DNA from: a virus
DNA length: 33,557 nucleotides
Reading direction: 5' to 3' (one strand)
IMG/VR virus record: IMGVR_UViG_3300042007_000191
Location: 1 to 33,557 of that record
Within the stretch, counting starts at the first letter, position 1. The number at the start of each line of letters is the position of its first letter. Positions 1-8,150 of this stretch are shown in pieces. The notes beneath the pieces were generated by a model. It was not told the DNA's origin. It searched no databases and worked only from the letters and a program-made list of their open reading frames with translations. The translations under genes and the position numbers were made by a program.

Positions 1-154
1 CTGTCCGGGATGTCCGATTTGGTGATTTTGACTCCCCTACCCCCCGCGAGGACCCTCGGAGGGGGTGGTGAGTCCACCCGACCGGGCTCTCAGAGGCCCG
101 AAAATCGCACATCCTGGCGTCCATTTTCGCACCCAGAAACGGCCCTGTACAGGG

Positions 155-511
155 TCAGAATGTGAGCCCGGGACCGTCCGGACGGGTCCTGCGGCGCCTG
201 TCCTGGTCGGATTTGACCTCGTGACAGCTCGTACAGAGCGTCTGCAGGTTGTCAGCGTCCCATTTGGAGCCCTGTTCGGACAGCGGACGGATGTGATCGA
301 CCTGGAGATCGTTGCGCGAGCCACACCATCGGCATGCGGGCTCACGCTTGAGCTGTTCTGCCCGATGCGTGCGCCACTTGCGGGTACTGCCTGATCCCCA
401 AGCCGTGGACCTGTTCGCCCACGCCTTTCGCTGATGCTGCTCGCATCTGCCTTGCGTGGTGAGCTCGTAGCACCCTGGCTCCCCGCACCTGGTGGGGGGC
501 GATACGGGCAT
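155..511 (-). CDS. HNH endonuclease, phage packaging type
   Basis: A 118-residue HNH nuclease. An N-terminal CGEPGC...C..H zinc cluster is followed by CRWCG (about residues 60-64) and the core DHIRPLSEQGSKWDADNLQ with a final LCTSCH, so both zinc-binding CxxC pairs and the catalytic His of DH are present. Small proteins of this kind lie beside the small terminase gene in many actinophages and can assist DNA packaging; that role is inferred from family and position, since the terminase would lie left of the window. Start chosen at the ATG giving the full N-terminal zinc cluster. It is the last gene read leftward after the fibre gene. The nuclease call is firm; packaging versus homing is open. 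Confidence 0.88.
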   Translation of the reverse strand: MPVSPPTRCGEPGCYELTTQGRCEQHQRKAWANRSTAWGSGSTRKWRTHRAEQLKREPACRWCGSRNDLQVDHIRPLSEQGSKWDADNLQTLCTSCHEVKSDQDRRRRTRPDGPGLTF

Positions 512-550
512 CCTCCCCTCCCCTCGGGTACCCCCTCCCCCCCCTCAACC

Positions 551-561
551 GGGGGGGGGGG
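551..561. repeat. G11 homopolymer between HNH and fibre genes
   Basis: Eleven consecutive G on the plus strand follow a C-rich stretch (about 521-549) in the short intergenic region between the fibre stop and the HNH start. The C-rich and G-rich halves could form a hairpin or quadruplex. It lies outside coding sequence, so length changes would alter spacing only. Function unknown. Confidence 0.5.
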
Positions 562-572
562 TTGCTCAACCC

Positions 573-2834
573 CTAGGGGGTACTCAGCTCCTGGATGGCT
601 GCTGCGATGCGCCTGGCCAGGTAGGAGTGCCCTGCATCGGTGGGGTGGATGGCATCCGTTCCGATGTACACGTCGGCGTTTCCGCTGCCTGTGGTGGCCC
701 CTACGCGCCCCGTACCCGTGATCCAGGCTCCTTGCGTGACCACGAGCGCCCCAGAGGCGTCGTAGAGGCTCCCGGTGATGGGTGAGATGAAGGGAAAGCC
801 GGCCGCGGCGGCTGCCGTCCTCAGGGTCGCGTCCGTGTTCGTGAGGCTGGCCCCAGGGCTGCCTGTCGGGGACCAGCAGCCGATGACGTAGACCTCGCAG
901 TCGGGCAAGCCTGCCTGGATGGCCGCGTAGAGGCTGGCCGCGGCTGATGCGATGGCCGGCTGGGAGCCTCCGCTGTCGTTGTAGCCCGCCCAGACGACCA
1001 GCTTGGTCGGCGCGTTCGCGATGACGTCGGTATTGAGGCGGGTGGCGAGGGTCGCGAAGCTTCCGGCGGTGATGTAGCCGGTACCTCCGCGGCTCTCGTT
1101 CCAGTAGTCGTCGTGGCCGAGGAGGAGGCCGGTCTTGTGGGCCCAGGTGCCGGCTCCGCCGCCGGTGTTCATGCTGGAGCCGTCGGAGAGGCTGTCGCCG
1201 AAGGACATGAAGCGGCTGCTCCTGGCGGAGGTGGACCACATGGTGGCCCCCGGGGGGAGGTAGATCCCTCCGAAGGGCACGGTGTAGAAGTCGAAGCGGA
1301 TCACTCGCGGCTTCGCCGTGCCGAGGTTGATGGTCATCAGGTGCGTGCTGCCGGCAGTGGTGCCGCCGACCGCCTGCATGAGGTCGGTCATCCGCCGGCC
1401 GTCGATGGACAGCCGGTACATGCCGGCGGTCTGGTAGTTGAAGCGGAGCTGCAGCGTGGTCGCGTCGGTGCCGAACTCGACGCTGTACACGGACTGCGAG
1501 CTGGACAGGGTGCCGCGGGTGTTGGGGTAGCGGCTGGTCGGTAGGACGTAGGTGGAATCCGGGGTGCCCGAGCCGATCTGGAAGTTGGTGGCGCCGAGGT
1601 AGGTGAACGGGCCGGTAACGTCTGAGCCGCTCAGTGCGGCACCCGCGGGCGCGTACTTGATGTACCCGCTGGCGGGAGTGCTGGTCTGGGCGACGCTGAT
1701 GCTGCTGGGGGCCGGAGGCGGCCCCAGGTTGGTCAGCGTCATCCTGAACGGGTAGTCGGCGAACGCGTAGACGCGGCCTGCGCCGGTGCCGCGGTTGGCG
1801 AGCGCGACGGTGGCGAGGCCTGCGGCCAGGTGGCTGGCCGAGACGGTGAAGAGAACGCTCGAGGAGGCCTTCCCGAACGAGGTGCTCGGGTAGAACTCGG
1901 GGTTGCCTTCGGTCAGCGGGCTGCTCGTGCCGGACCCGGCGTATTGGGCGATGGCTCCGGCGGAGTCGAGCAGGACGAGGTCGAGGAAGCGTGTGCCCGA
2001 GTACAGCATGCCGAGGTCGACGCGGATCCTGTCGCCTGCCTCGGCCGCGATGCTGCACTTGAGTTGCGTGCCGACGCTGGTCGCGCAGATTGTCCACGAG
2101 GCGGCGGCCGCGAGGTCTTGGACGGATCCGTCGCTGATCCGTGCTTCGGCGGTGCGGATGTTCGCTCCGTCGGCGCCGGCTACGCCTTGCGGGCCCTGGG
2201 GGCCTGTGTCGCCGGCCGGTCCGGTGGCCCCTGTGGGTCCGGGGTCGCCCTGGGGGCCGACGGGCCCTTGAGGGCCTGTCGCGCCGGTTGCTCCCATGGC
2301 TCCGGTCTCGCCGGCGGGCCCGGTTTCGCCTTGCGGTCCCTCCGGGCCTGCGGCACCCGCTGGTCCAGGGTCGCCCTGCGGTCCGGCCGGACCCGTGGCG
2401 CCAGCCGGTCCCGTCGGTCCCTCCGGGCCCGTCGCTCCGGCTGGTCCTGCGGGGCCTGCCGGTCCGGGCACGGTGACGTAGTCACCGTTCGCCGGGCTGG
2501 TGGGGGCGAGATCGGAGAGCTGGACCGAGGCGCCGAGGTCCGTGGTCAGAAGGATCGCGTAGTTGCGGGCGGGAGCCCCGTAGGGCCGCTCGATGACCTC
2601 GTAGGTCCAGTCGACCGGGTCGATGTCGTCGGAGTCGCACGCCAGGAGCGTGACGGACAGCTGCCCGTTGACCCACGTACCGACGACGTCGCCCATGATG
2701 ATGGTGCCGTGCTCGGCGGAGGTGACCGTGGCGACCGTCGGCCGGAAGATCACGCGGCCGCGCATCGCCGTTCCGTTCGGGGCAAGGCGGTTGTCGGTGA
2801 CGGTGATGGTCTGGAGGCCGGCAGGCAGCGGCAT
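573..2834 (-). CDS. Tail-fibre-like protein: N-terminal domain, collagen-like stalk, SGNH/GDSL esterase head
   Basis: A 753-residue modular protein. Residues 1-123 form a beta-rich domain resembling N-termini of actinophage fibre proteins. Residues 124-225 are 34 uninterrupted Gly-X-Y triplets. About 226-540 is a beta-rich linker. About 542-753 is an SGNH hydrolase with all four blocks: FGDSLSDG (nucleophile S548), RGGTG (G584), WAGYND (N619) and DAIHP (D727, H730). It should deacetylate or de-esterify a surface polysaccharide; that is inferred from the family. The start follows a strong GAGGAGG site. It could instead be a secreted host-type esterase, but there is no signal peptide, and the HNH neighbour and domain order favour a virion receptor-binding protein. 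Catalytic activity is very likely; structural location is inferred. Confidence 0.85.
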   Translation of the reverse strand: MPLPAGLQTITVTDNRLAPNGTAMRGRVIFRPTVATVTSAEHGTIIMGDVVGTWVNGQLSVTLLACDSDDIDPVDWTYEVIERPYGAPARNYAILLTTDLGASVQLSDLAPTSPANGDYVTVPGPAGPAGPAGATGPEGPTGPAGATGPAGPQGDPGPAGAAGPEGPQGETGPAGETGAMGATGATGPQGPVGPQGDPGPTGATGPAGDTGPQGPQGVAGADGANIRTAEARISDGSVQDLAAAASWTICATSVGTQLKCSIAAEAGDRIRVDLGMLYSGTRFLDLVLLDSAGAIAQYAGSGTSSPLTEGNPEFYPSTSFGKASSSVLFTVSASHLAAGLATVALANRGTGAGRVYAFADYPFRMTLTNLGPPPAPSSISVAQTSTPASGYIKYAPAGAALSGSDVTGPFTYLGATNFQIGSGTPDSTYVLPTSRYPNTRGTLSSSQSVYSVEFGTDATTLQLRFNYQTAGMYRLSIDGRRMTDLMQAVGGTTAGSTHLMTINLGTAKPRVIRFDFYTVPFGGIYLPPGATMWSTSARSSRFMSFGDSLSDGSSMNTGGGAGTWAHKTGLLLGHDDYWNESRGGTGYITAGSFATLATRLNTDVIANAPTKLVVWAGYNDSGGSQPAIASAAASLYAAIQAGLPDCEVYVIGCWSPTGSPGASLTNTDATLRTAAAAAGFPFISPITGSLYDASGALVVTQGAWITGTGRVGATTGSGNADVYIGTDAIHPTDAGHSYLARRIAAAIQELSTP
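2160..2465 (-). repeat. Collagen-like Gly-X-Y coding repeat (34 triplets)
   Basis: DNA coding for 34 perfect Gly-X-Y triplets, rich in GPA, GPQ, GAT and GPE, inside the fibre gene. The nucleotide sequence is a degenerate 9-bp periodicity and would be prone to recombination and length change. The triplets are expected to fold as a trimeric triple helix forming a stalk. Confidence 0.9.
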
Positions 2835-2853
2835 GACGGCCTCCTCGCCTAGG

Positions 2854-3234
2854 TCAGTCGGAGTCCGGGGCCGTCGCTTCGCCGTTGACGAGAGTCGCGA
2901 ATATGCGGGCCTGCGGCTCCTTGGCCGCGGCGACGGGCTGCACGAGGACTTCCCCGCCGGCGCCTTCGATGGTGATAAAGAGCTTGGTCATGTCCTTCTT
3001 CAGCCACAGCGCGAAGATGCCGGTGAGGGCTACGCGGGTGGCGGTGATGCGGGCCTTGGCTTCTTCGCCGCGCTCGAGCGTCACCTTGGCGCCCTCTACG
3101 GGGACATCCATCTGGTTCGGGGCTCGGAACTTGCCGCCGAACATGGTGACGCCGGCTGTTGCGGCTGCTCCGCGGATTTTGTTCATCCGGGCTGCGGCGG
3201 CCTTCTCTTCTGGTGACTTCTTGCTGCCGAACAT
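2854..3234 (-). CDS. Conserved-looking small protein upstream of the fibre gene
   Basis: A 126-residue protein not recognised. The N-terminus is basic ([17 protein letters not shown]), followed by a beta-rich region (about 45-115) with alternating hydrophobic residues. There is no signal peptide or membrane segment. It ends 19 bp before the fibre start and is read in the same direction, so it is probably co-transcribed. A structural or fibre-associated role is possible only by position. Confidence 0.65.
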   Translation of the reverse strand: MFGSKKSPEEKAAAARMNKIRGAAATAGVTMFGGKFRAPNQMDVPVEGAKVTLERGEEAKARITATRVALTGIFALWLKKDMTKLFITIEGAGGEVLVQPVAAAKEPQARIFATLVNGEATAPDSD

Positions 3235-3301
3235 GTGGACCCCTATGTCGCGGTTCTGGGTGCCTCATGCTGGCGTAGCGGCCGCGGGTGTCGCAGCCGT
3301 T

Positions 3302-3577
3302 TCACGCGGCTCGCGTGTGCCGGTGTGGCCCGCGGGCGTTGGCGGCGGGATCGCTGGGCGTGAACCGTGCCGTGCGGCTGGCCGCCGCTGCCGCAACGGT
3401 GGGGAGGTGGTAGATGGCCTCGCCGTCACCCAGAGGCATGCGTTCGATCTTGCCTCTGGATTCCCAGACGCGGATCGTGTCGGGCTTTACGCCGGCGATC
3501 CGGGCAGCGTCCCAGATACTGCCGAGGTGGTTGCGGTCCTCGATCTCGTATATCGAGGGGTGGGGGGGGGGGGCCAC
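3302..3577 (-). CDS. MerR/excisionase-type helix-turn-helix protein with a C12 tract at its start
   Basis: A 91-residue protein. After the start comes a Pro-rich stretch, then a MerR-like winged helix (SIWDAARIAGVKPDTIRVWE with a basic wing) and a variable tail. The GTG start at 3577 is chosen because GGGAGG (3583-3588) lies 5 bp upstream; the longer ATG start at 3646 would run through a hairpin (3600-3621) and has a low-complexity N-terminus. Codons 2-6 contain a run of 12 C on the coding strand, so slippage would shift the frame at once. Likely a DNA-binding regulator; target unknown. Confidence 0.65.
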   Translation of the reverse strand: MAPPPHPSIYEIEDRNHLGSIWDAARIAGVKPDTIRVWESRGKIERMPLGDGEAIYHLPTVAAAAASRTARFTPSDPAANARGPHRHTRAA

Positions 3578-3599
3578 CGTTACCTCCCGGAACGCGTAA

Positions 3600-3621
3600 G
3601 GCCCCGCTCGAGAGCGAGGCC
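3600..3621. terminator. Hairpin between GIY-YIG and MerR-type genes
   Basis: An inverted repeat, GGCC-C-CGCTC / GAGCG-A-GGCC, with a single mismatch and a 2-bp turn. It sits downstream of the GIY-YIG gene and just upstream of the MerR-type gene. There is no U-tract, which is usual for high-G+C terminators; it could also be a processing site. Confidence 0.45.
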
Positions 3622-3687
3622 TGCTTTGGGATGGGTGTTCCACCATCAGTTCGGAGATTACAGCTCATTCGATCTCCGACACAAGCC

Positions 3688-4278
3688 TTACTCGGTGGAG
3701 ATCGGCGGCCTGCCTTCGTCTGCGCGGATTCGATTGATCAGGTCGACGAGATCTGGCCCGGGTTCGAACCACTCGCCATGCCTCCGGAGAGCTGCGAACC
3801 GCTCGTGGAGCTGGGTCTCTTCCGTGTAGCTGCCGGGGATCCGTGCGAGAACCTGAGCGTTAACCTGCTGCGCCCGCTGCTTGAGGTTCGTTGTGGTTCC
3901 GATCTTGATGAGCCGCTCGCGCCGCATGAAGTAGACCCACCCGTCAAACGCCGGAGACTTCGGCTGGCGATATCCGCCTGCGGATCGCGGGAATGGGTCC
4001 ACTTCGGCGGAGGCGGCGGCTATGGCGCCCCAGTCGAAACGGACGACCAGGTGGGCCAAGCGGTTGACGGTTGCACGCTGGTGGTCCTCGCAGAGCCTGA
4101 GCGGCTCGTCCGTTACGGCTCCCTCGTTACAAGCTTCAAACCAGCACTGTCGCCCGCTGAAGCGTGCCGCGGATACTCGGATTGTGGCCCCGCAGCCACA
4201 GCGGAAGGCGCCTGCGCCAGCACGACCGTTGGGGCTCATCTGCCGGCCGCAGCCGCAGGATATGGCGTATGCCGTCAT
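3688..4278 (-). CDS. T5orf172-type GIY-YIG domain protein with N-terminal zinc cluster
   Basis: A 196-residue protein. The N-terminal third has CGCGRQ...CGCGA and C...C...C..H pairs (zinc-ribbon-like). The C-terminal half has WVYFMR......IKIGTTTNLKQR, the signature of the T5orf172/MUG113 branch of GIY-YIG nucleases, with HERF(AALR).HGEWFE further on. The ATG at 4278 is preceded by AGAGGAG; upstream extension in frame is low-complexity shadow. Such proteins are frequent in phages as homing or DNA-processing nucleases. Substrate unknown. The family call is good; activity is not proven. Confidence 0.8.
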   Translation of the reverse strand: MTAYAISCGCGRQMSPNGRAGAGAFRCGCGATIRVSAARFSGRQCWFEACNEGAVTDEPLRLCEDHQRATVNRLAHLVVRFDWGAIAAASAEVDPFPRSAGGYRQPKSPAFDGWVYFMRRERLIKIGTTTNLKQRAQQVNAQVLARIPGSYTEETQLHERFAALRRHGEWFEPGPDLVDLINRIRADEGRPPISTE

Positions 4279-4322
4279 GGGTTGATTCTCCTCTGGGCTA
4301 CCGACAGTGGTTCTGCCACGGA

Positions 4323-4362
4323 GAGGCCCCCACGCCCGGCAGAATGCCGCTGTGGGGGCCTC
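4323..4362. terminator. Strong bipartite hairpin, likely terminator
   Basis: A perfect 11-bp inverted repeat GAGGCCCCCAC / GTGGGGGCCTC encloses a second small hairpin CGGCA-GAA-TGCCG. It lies between the start of the GIY-YIG gene and a plus-strand small ORF. Probably ends transcripts from the right-hand minus-strand operon. Confidence 0.75.
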
Positions 4363-4366
4363 CATC

Positions 4367-4540
4367 ATGATCCGAGCCGCGTCGCGAGCTGAGTGCCAGC
4401 GCGAGCTGGATTGGTACTGCGCCGAGCGTGGCGCCCGGCCGGTGCTGCTGCCGACGGATCGGCTGGGTGAGGGCTGGATCGCGCGGGCGGTCCTCATGCC
4501 GGCGGCCCCGACCGGTGAAGGCCAGGGCCGCGACGGCTAG
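4367..4540 (+). CDS. Small plus-strand ORF, unknown
   Basis: A 57-residue ORF with about 84% G/C at third positions and a protein-like composition (hydrophobic, Arg/Glu rich). It starts immediately after the large hairpin, with no clear ribosome binding site, and is convergent with the membrane gene ending at 4544. No family recognised. Confidence 0.45.
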   Translation: MIRAASRAECQRELDWYCAERGARPVLLPTDRLGEGWIARAVLMPAAPTGEGQGRDG

Positions 4541-4543
4541 CGG

Positions 4544-4987
4544 TCACTGCTTGTTGATCGTCTTGGCGAACAGGCCGCGGGTCCGGTTGTTCACAGTGTG
4601 GTGCTGCTGGCTGACAGGCCCGTTGTAGTGGTGGTGGGTCTCGGTGTGCAGGCCCTGCAGGCCGCGGGTGGCGGTGCGGATGAGTGCGCCGACGGCGAGG
4701 ACGAGGGCGACGGGTGCGGCAGCTCCGATGGCGAGCGCGGCGGGGTCGACGGTGCCGAGGGTGTACAGCACGAGCGAGGTCGCGGCCCCCATGGGGAGGG
4801 ATGCGGCGCCGGCGGCGAGCATGAGGACGCTGGCGTCGGTGGCGCGCTGACTCATGGGCGGCCTGCCGGGCTGCGGGACGGGCGGGGTGGCGCCGACCGA
4901 CGGCAGCGGGTTGGGGTCGCGGTAGGCGGTGGCGGGCGCGAGAGCCTCGTTGACCTCTGCGATGAGGCGTTCGGCGTCGATGGTCAT
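4544..4987 (-). CDS. Two-helix membrane protein (possibly DUF6251-like)
   Basis: A 147-residue protein with two hydrophobic segments (about residues 51-75 and 83-104) and a C-terminal tail containing ETHHHYNGP and QQHHTVNNRTRG, which looks like a polar cytoplasmic tail. The ATG at 4987 follows AGGAGGT at good spacing and is preferred over the ATG 18 bp upstream. It is the last gene of the transfer-like operon. The tail resembles proteins of Streptomyces mobile elements that I associate with DUF6251, a weak recollection. Function unknown. Confidence 0.7.
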   Translation of the reverse strand: MTIDAERLIAEVNEALAPATAYRDPNPLPSVGATPPVPQPGRPPMSQRATDASVLMLAAGAASLPMGAATSLVLYTLGTVDPAALAIGAAAPVALVLAVGALIRTATRGLQGLHTETHHHYNGPVSQQHHTVNNRTRGLFAKTINKQ

Positions 4988-4997
4988 GACGGACCTC

Positions 4998-5258
4998 CTA
5001 TTCAACTGAGTCGGGAGTCGAATCGAACTGGGCGTTGAGTGCCTCCACCTCTGCGATCTGCTCGAGAATGGGGCCGAGGTCGAGCGTCATCCTTAGGTGC
5101 GCCGGGGTCTGCTTGCGCAGTTCGGAGCGGACCAGCGAGTCGCCGGGCGAGAGCATCAGCAGGTGGGCGTCGACCAGCTTCTCGACGGCGTCCAGGATCG
5201 ACTTGATTTCCTGGGTGTTGCGGGCTTCGAAGGTGTACTTGGGCGGAATGGCAGGCAT
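4998..5258 (-). CDS. Small soluble protein in the transfer-like operon
   Basis: An 86-residue protein, mostly helical and acidic at its C-terminus. No recognised domain. AAGGAGA precedes the ATG; the stop lies 10 bp before the membrane-protein start, so it is co-translated with its neighbours. It sits directly downstream of the FtsK/TraB-like ATPase, which suggests an accessory role only by position. Confidence 0.7.
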   Translation of the reverse strand: MPAIPPKYTFEARNTQEIKSILDAVEKLVDAHLLMLSPGDSLVRSELRKQTPAHLRMTLDLGPILEQIAEVEALNAQFDSTPDSVE

Positions 5259-5273
5259 GACGGTCTCCTTGTA

Positions 5274-7256
5274 CTAGGCGGCGGTCTGGGTGCTGGTGTC
5301 GCCGAGATTGTCGGCGTGGTCGGCGTGGGCCCAGATACCGCGGTCGACGTCGACGGCCCGGCCGGCCTTCTTGAGGCGGGTGAGCGCGTTCTTGACGGCG
5401 CTGACGGTGAGTCCGGTGTCCTGGGCGATGGTGTTGCGGCCGACGGGTCGCCCTCGCTGGAGGAGGTAAGCGGCGATGGTGTCGTCACTGCCAGCGGGCG
5501 TTTCGGCCTCTATCGCAGCGGTGGCGGCTGCGATGGGGTCGGCTGAGGTCTGTGCACTCGGCGCGTCCGGGAGGATGACGGGTTCGCCGCGGAGTCGCGC
5601 TGCGAGGCGGTCGTGGCGTTCGGTGTAGGCCTTGCCGGTGCAGGCTTGCGCGGATGCTTCGGGTGTGGGGGTGGCGCCTGTGGTGGCCCAGTGGGCGGGG
5701 TCGCGGTCGAAGTGGGCGCGGAACTGGGCCTGGCGGTTGTCGGGGCCCTTGATGTAGCCGAGGCCGGCGGTGGATGTCTTGTCGGGCCAGTACATGGGCA
5801 GCTGGGACGGGTTGACCTCCCAGCCGGGCAGGCCGATGGAGTCGGTGAGCGTGGATGCGGTGCGGAACATGACGGTGTTGCCGGACTGGAGCTGTTCGCG
5901 GATGTCGGTGGATTCGGGTCCGGAGCCGTACATGTTGGCCTTGGGGCCTTGGAAGACGAGGCGGAGCTTGATGCCGCACTTGCGGGCCATGAGCACGATC
6001 TCGAGGACCAGTGCGGGCGCCCCGGGGAGGGCGAGGACGCGGTGGGCTTCGTCGATGGTGACGGAGATCAGCGGGTCGGGGGCGCCGACGACGAAGTGGT
6101 CTCGGCCGCGGAGGGTGCGCCCCTTGTGGTCGATGAACTCCATCATCGAGTAGCGGCCGGACCGCTCGTACATGACCTTGCGGACTTCGTGGAGCATGGC
6201 AAGGCCGCCCTGGGCGGTGTCCTCGTACCAGTCGACGGCCTCCCTCCAGCGCGGTAGGGACTGGCCGCCTTGGGGGTCGCACACCCAGGACACGATGCCG
6301 TTGTGGCGTTCGGTGCCGAGGAGCATGTCGAGGAAGCGGGACTTGCCGCCGTCGGTGGCCCCGTAGATGACGGAGTGGACGGGCCCGGACGGCTTCCAGA
6401 ACGCGTAGTGGGCGGGCGCCCCGTCGTAGAAGATCCCGACTTCGGCTTGCCCGGTCTTGGTGTCAAGGATGTGCGGGCCGGGGTAGTCGGTGCCCTTCGC
6501 GAGCGGGTTGTGGTCGAAGACGGCGATGATCGCCCGACGGGCTGACTTACCCATTGCCTTCTCGACCTGAATCATCTCTTCGGGCAGGTCCAGGTCGCCG
6601 GCGATGTCGTTGACGGCCGCGACGGCGCGCCGCCAGTTGCCCTTTTTGAGGACGATGACGCCGGTCCAGCCGTAGTCGGTGGTGACGACATCGACGAGCT
6701 TGGAGCCGGGCAGCGACCCCTCGGCGCAGGCGACTTCCTCCTGCCAGGCTTTCATCTGCTCGCCGAGGTCGGTGACAGCGGGGGCTGCGGTGCGGCGTCC
6801 GCGCCGCCACCAGTAGATGCCGTGGGCGAGGCCCCAGGTGAGGAGGAGGCCGGGGTAGGGGCTGTGGCCGGGCTGGAGTCCGCCGGTGGCCGCCATCGCG
6901 GTGAGGAGGCCGCCGCCGGTGGTGACGGCGGACGTCGCGGCGATGACGTCGCGGCGGGCGGGCATCCGCTTGCGGAGCCGCTTCTTGCCTACGCGGGCGT
7001 TCCAGCGGCCCCATGCTGCGGTGACCGCGGTCCCGGTGAGGGTGGCGGCGACGGCGGTCTTCCACCCGTCCGCGGGTACGGACAGCGCACTGCCGGCGAG
7101 GGCGAGGGTGGTGGTTGCGTAGAGGGGTGCCATGCCGCGGCGGGTCCGGTAGGCGAGCCGCATCAGCCGGCGGGCCCGCTTCGAGGCCGTCTTCCGGCTC
7201 TTCCCGGCGTTGGCGGTGGTGGTGCTGGGCTTGGCGACGGTGCTGGTGTTCGACAT
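5274..7256 (-). CDS. FtsK/SpoIIIE-TraB-like DNA translocase with membrane N-terminus and C-terminal winged helix
   Basis: A 660-residue protein. A basic N-terminus is followed by about four hydrophobic segments between residues 43 and 150, a linker domain, then a P-loop ATPase: Walker A YGATDGGKS (299-306) and Walker B LISVTIDEAH (396-405). The C-terminus (about 590-645) is a winged helix (NTIAQDTGLTVSAVKNALTRL). This matches Streptomyces TraB proteins, which form membrane hexamers and move double-stranded DNA between mycelial cells after recognising 8-bp repeats through the winged helix. Some actinophages also carry FtsK-like ATPases. Neighbours are Spd-like membrane proteins, supporting a transfer role. 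The ATPase class is firm; conjugation is inferred. Confidence 0.85.
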   Translation of the reverse strand: MSNTSTVAKPSTTTANAGKSRKTASKRARRLMRLAYRTRRGMAPLYATTTLALAGSALSVPADGWKTAVAATLTGTAVTAAWGRWNARVGKKRLRKRMPARRDVIAATSAVTTGGGLLTAMAATGGLQPGHSPYPGLLLTWGLAHGIYWWRRGRRTAAPAVTDLGEQMKAWQEEVACAEGSLPGSKLVDVVTTDYGWTGVIVLKKGNWRRAVAAVNDIAGDLDLPEEMIQVEKAMGKSARRAIIAVFDHNPLAKGTDYPGPHILDTKTGQAEVGIFYDGAPAHYAFWKPSGPVHSVIYGATDGGKSRFLDMLLGTERHNGIVSWVCDPQGGQSLPRWREAVDWYEDTAQGGLAMLHEVRKVMYERSGRYSMMEFIDHKGRTLRGRDHFVVGAPDPLISVTIDEAHRVLALPGAPALVLEIVLMARKCGIKLRLVFQGPKANMYGSGPESTDIREQLQSGNTVMFRTASTLTDSIGLPGWEVNPSQLPMYWPDKTSTAGLGYIKGPDNRQAQFRAHFDRDPAHWATTGATPTPEASAQACTGKAYTERHDRLAARLRGEPVILPDAPSAQTSADPIAAATAAIEAETPAGSDDTIAAYLLQRGRPVGRNTIAQDTGLTVSAVKNALTRLKKAGRAVDVDRGIWAHADHADNLGDTSTQTAA

Positions 7257-7293
7257 GGCGGCCGTGTCTCCGTGTGTCGCGGCGGGAAGCGGA

Positions 7294-7319
7294 GCGGCCC
7301 CGGTGGTCGCCGGGGCCGC
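7294..7319. terminator. GC hairpin ahead of the FtsK/TraB-like gene
   Basis: A perfect 10-bp stem GCGGCCCCGG / CCGGGGCCGC with a 6-nt loop. It is in the 72-bp gap between the coiled-coil membrane gene and the translocase gene, the largest gap inside this part of the operon. It may attenuate read-through or stabilise an mRNA end. Confidence 0.5.
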
Positions 7320-7328
7320 CGGGATGCC

Positions 7329-8150
7329 TTAGACGTCGTTTGTGTAGGCCTCCTTGGCCGCCATGCGTCCGCCCTGGGCTGCGACGGCTTCCTGGATGTG
7401 GGTGTGCCGGTCGTGGATGTTGCGGCTGGACTGGGTGGCGATGGCGGCACTGTCGAGGGCGGCCTTCTGGTACTGCTGAGCCATGGAGAGGGCCGCCGTG
7501 TAGGTGTCGCGGAGGGCGAGGAGCTCGTCGAGGGTGCCGCCGTCGTCTCCGAATTCGAGGGCGCCGGCCTGCTCGATGGCGGCCTCGATGGCGGCGAGCT
7601 GGTCGGCTGCCCGCTGGGCGAGGGCCGCGGCTTCCTCGGCGGTGACGTTGGCTTCGGAAGCGAAGCGGGCCACGGCGGCCTTGAGGGTGTTGACGCCGGT
7701 CACTTCGGGGATGGTGGCGAGGGCCATGGGGTCGTCTCCTGGGGTGTCGGGCTGGTCGGAGTTCTTGATCAGGACGAGGGTGGGCTTGGTGTCGGTCACC
7801 GGGTCGGGTGCGACGGGGTTGGTGGCCTGGGCCGGCTCCGAGGCGGGTCCGGTCTCGGGCTTGGATTCGGCGGCCGGTTCGTCTTTGCCGAAGCGGGCGG
7901 CGGCACGCTTGCGGGCCTTGGGCCACTCGCGCTTCCAGCCGCGGACGAAGCCCTTGCCGAAGGTCTGAGCGAAGGTGGCCGCGGTCGCCGTGTAGGCGGC
8001 GAGTTTCGCGCCGAGCTTCCGGCCGGCCTTCTTTCCGGCCTTGGCGACCCGCTTCTTGTGCTTGTCGCCGACCTCGCCGAGCGCGCTGTCGATCGCCTTG
8101 GCGCAGCAGTAGGCGATCGCGAAGAGCAGGATGAGGGCGAGCACGGTCAC
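7329..8150 (-). CDS. Spd-like membrane-anchored coiled-coil protein
   Basis: A 273-residue protein: one N-terminal hydrophobic helix (residues 1-18), a very basic region (about 28-90), a Pro/Thr/Asp linker and a long helical Ala/Glu/Gln-rich C-terminal half (about 145-270). The GTG start overlaps the upstream stop as GTGA, so translation is coupled to the four-helix membrane protein. The anchor, basic linker and coiled coil suit a protein that holds DNA or partners at the membrane, like the poorly conserved spread (Spd) proteins of Streptomyces plasmids. No family motif is recognised. Confidence 0.7.
   Translation of the reverse strand: MTVLALILLFAIAYCCAKAIDSALGEVGDKHKKRVAKAGKKAGRKLGAKLAAYTATAATFAQTFGKGFVRGWKREWPKARKRAAARFGKDEPAAESKPETGPASEPAQATNPVAPDPVTDTKPTLVLIKNSDQPDTPGDDPMALATIPEVTGVNTLKAAVARFASEANVTAEEAAALAQRAADQLAAIEAAIEQAGALEFGDDGGTLDELLALRDTYTAALSMAQQYQKAALDSAAIATQSSRNIHDRHTHIQEAVAAQGGRMAAKEAYTNDV

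Noticed and set aside
65-394. 109-codon plus-strand frame at the left edge
   Set aside because: Antisense to the HNH gene and lacks a ribosome binding site or recognisable domain.
37-2097. 686-codon minus-strand open frame across the fibre gene
   Set aside because: It lies in another frame of the fibre and HNH genes; composition is Arg/Pro/His-rich shadow without domains, while the overlapping frame has a full SGNH domain and collagen repeats.
2160-2465. Non-coding tandem satellite
   Set aside because: The periodicity is in frame with Gly-X-Y triplets of an otherwise intact protein.
3577-3646. Upstream ATG start for the MerR-type gene
   Set aside because: The intervening sequence includes a terminator-like hairpin and lacks a ribosome binding site, whereas GTG 3577 has GGGAGG at 5 bp.
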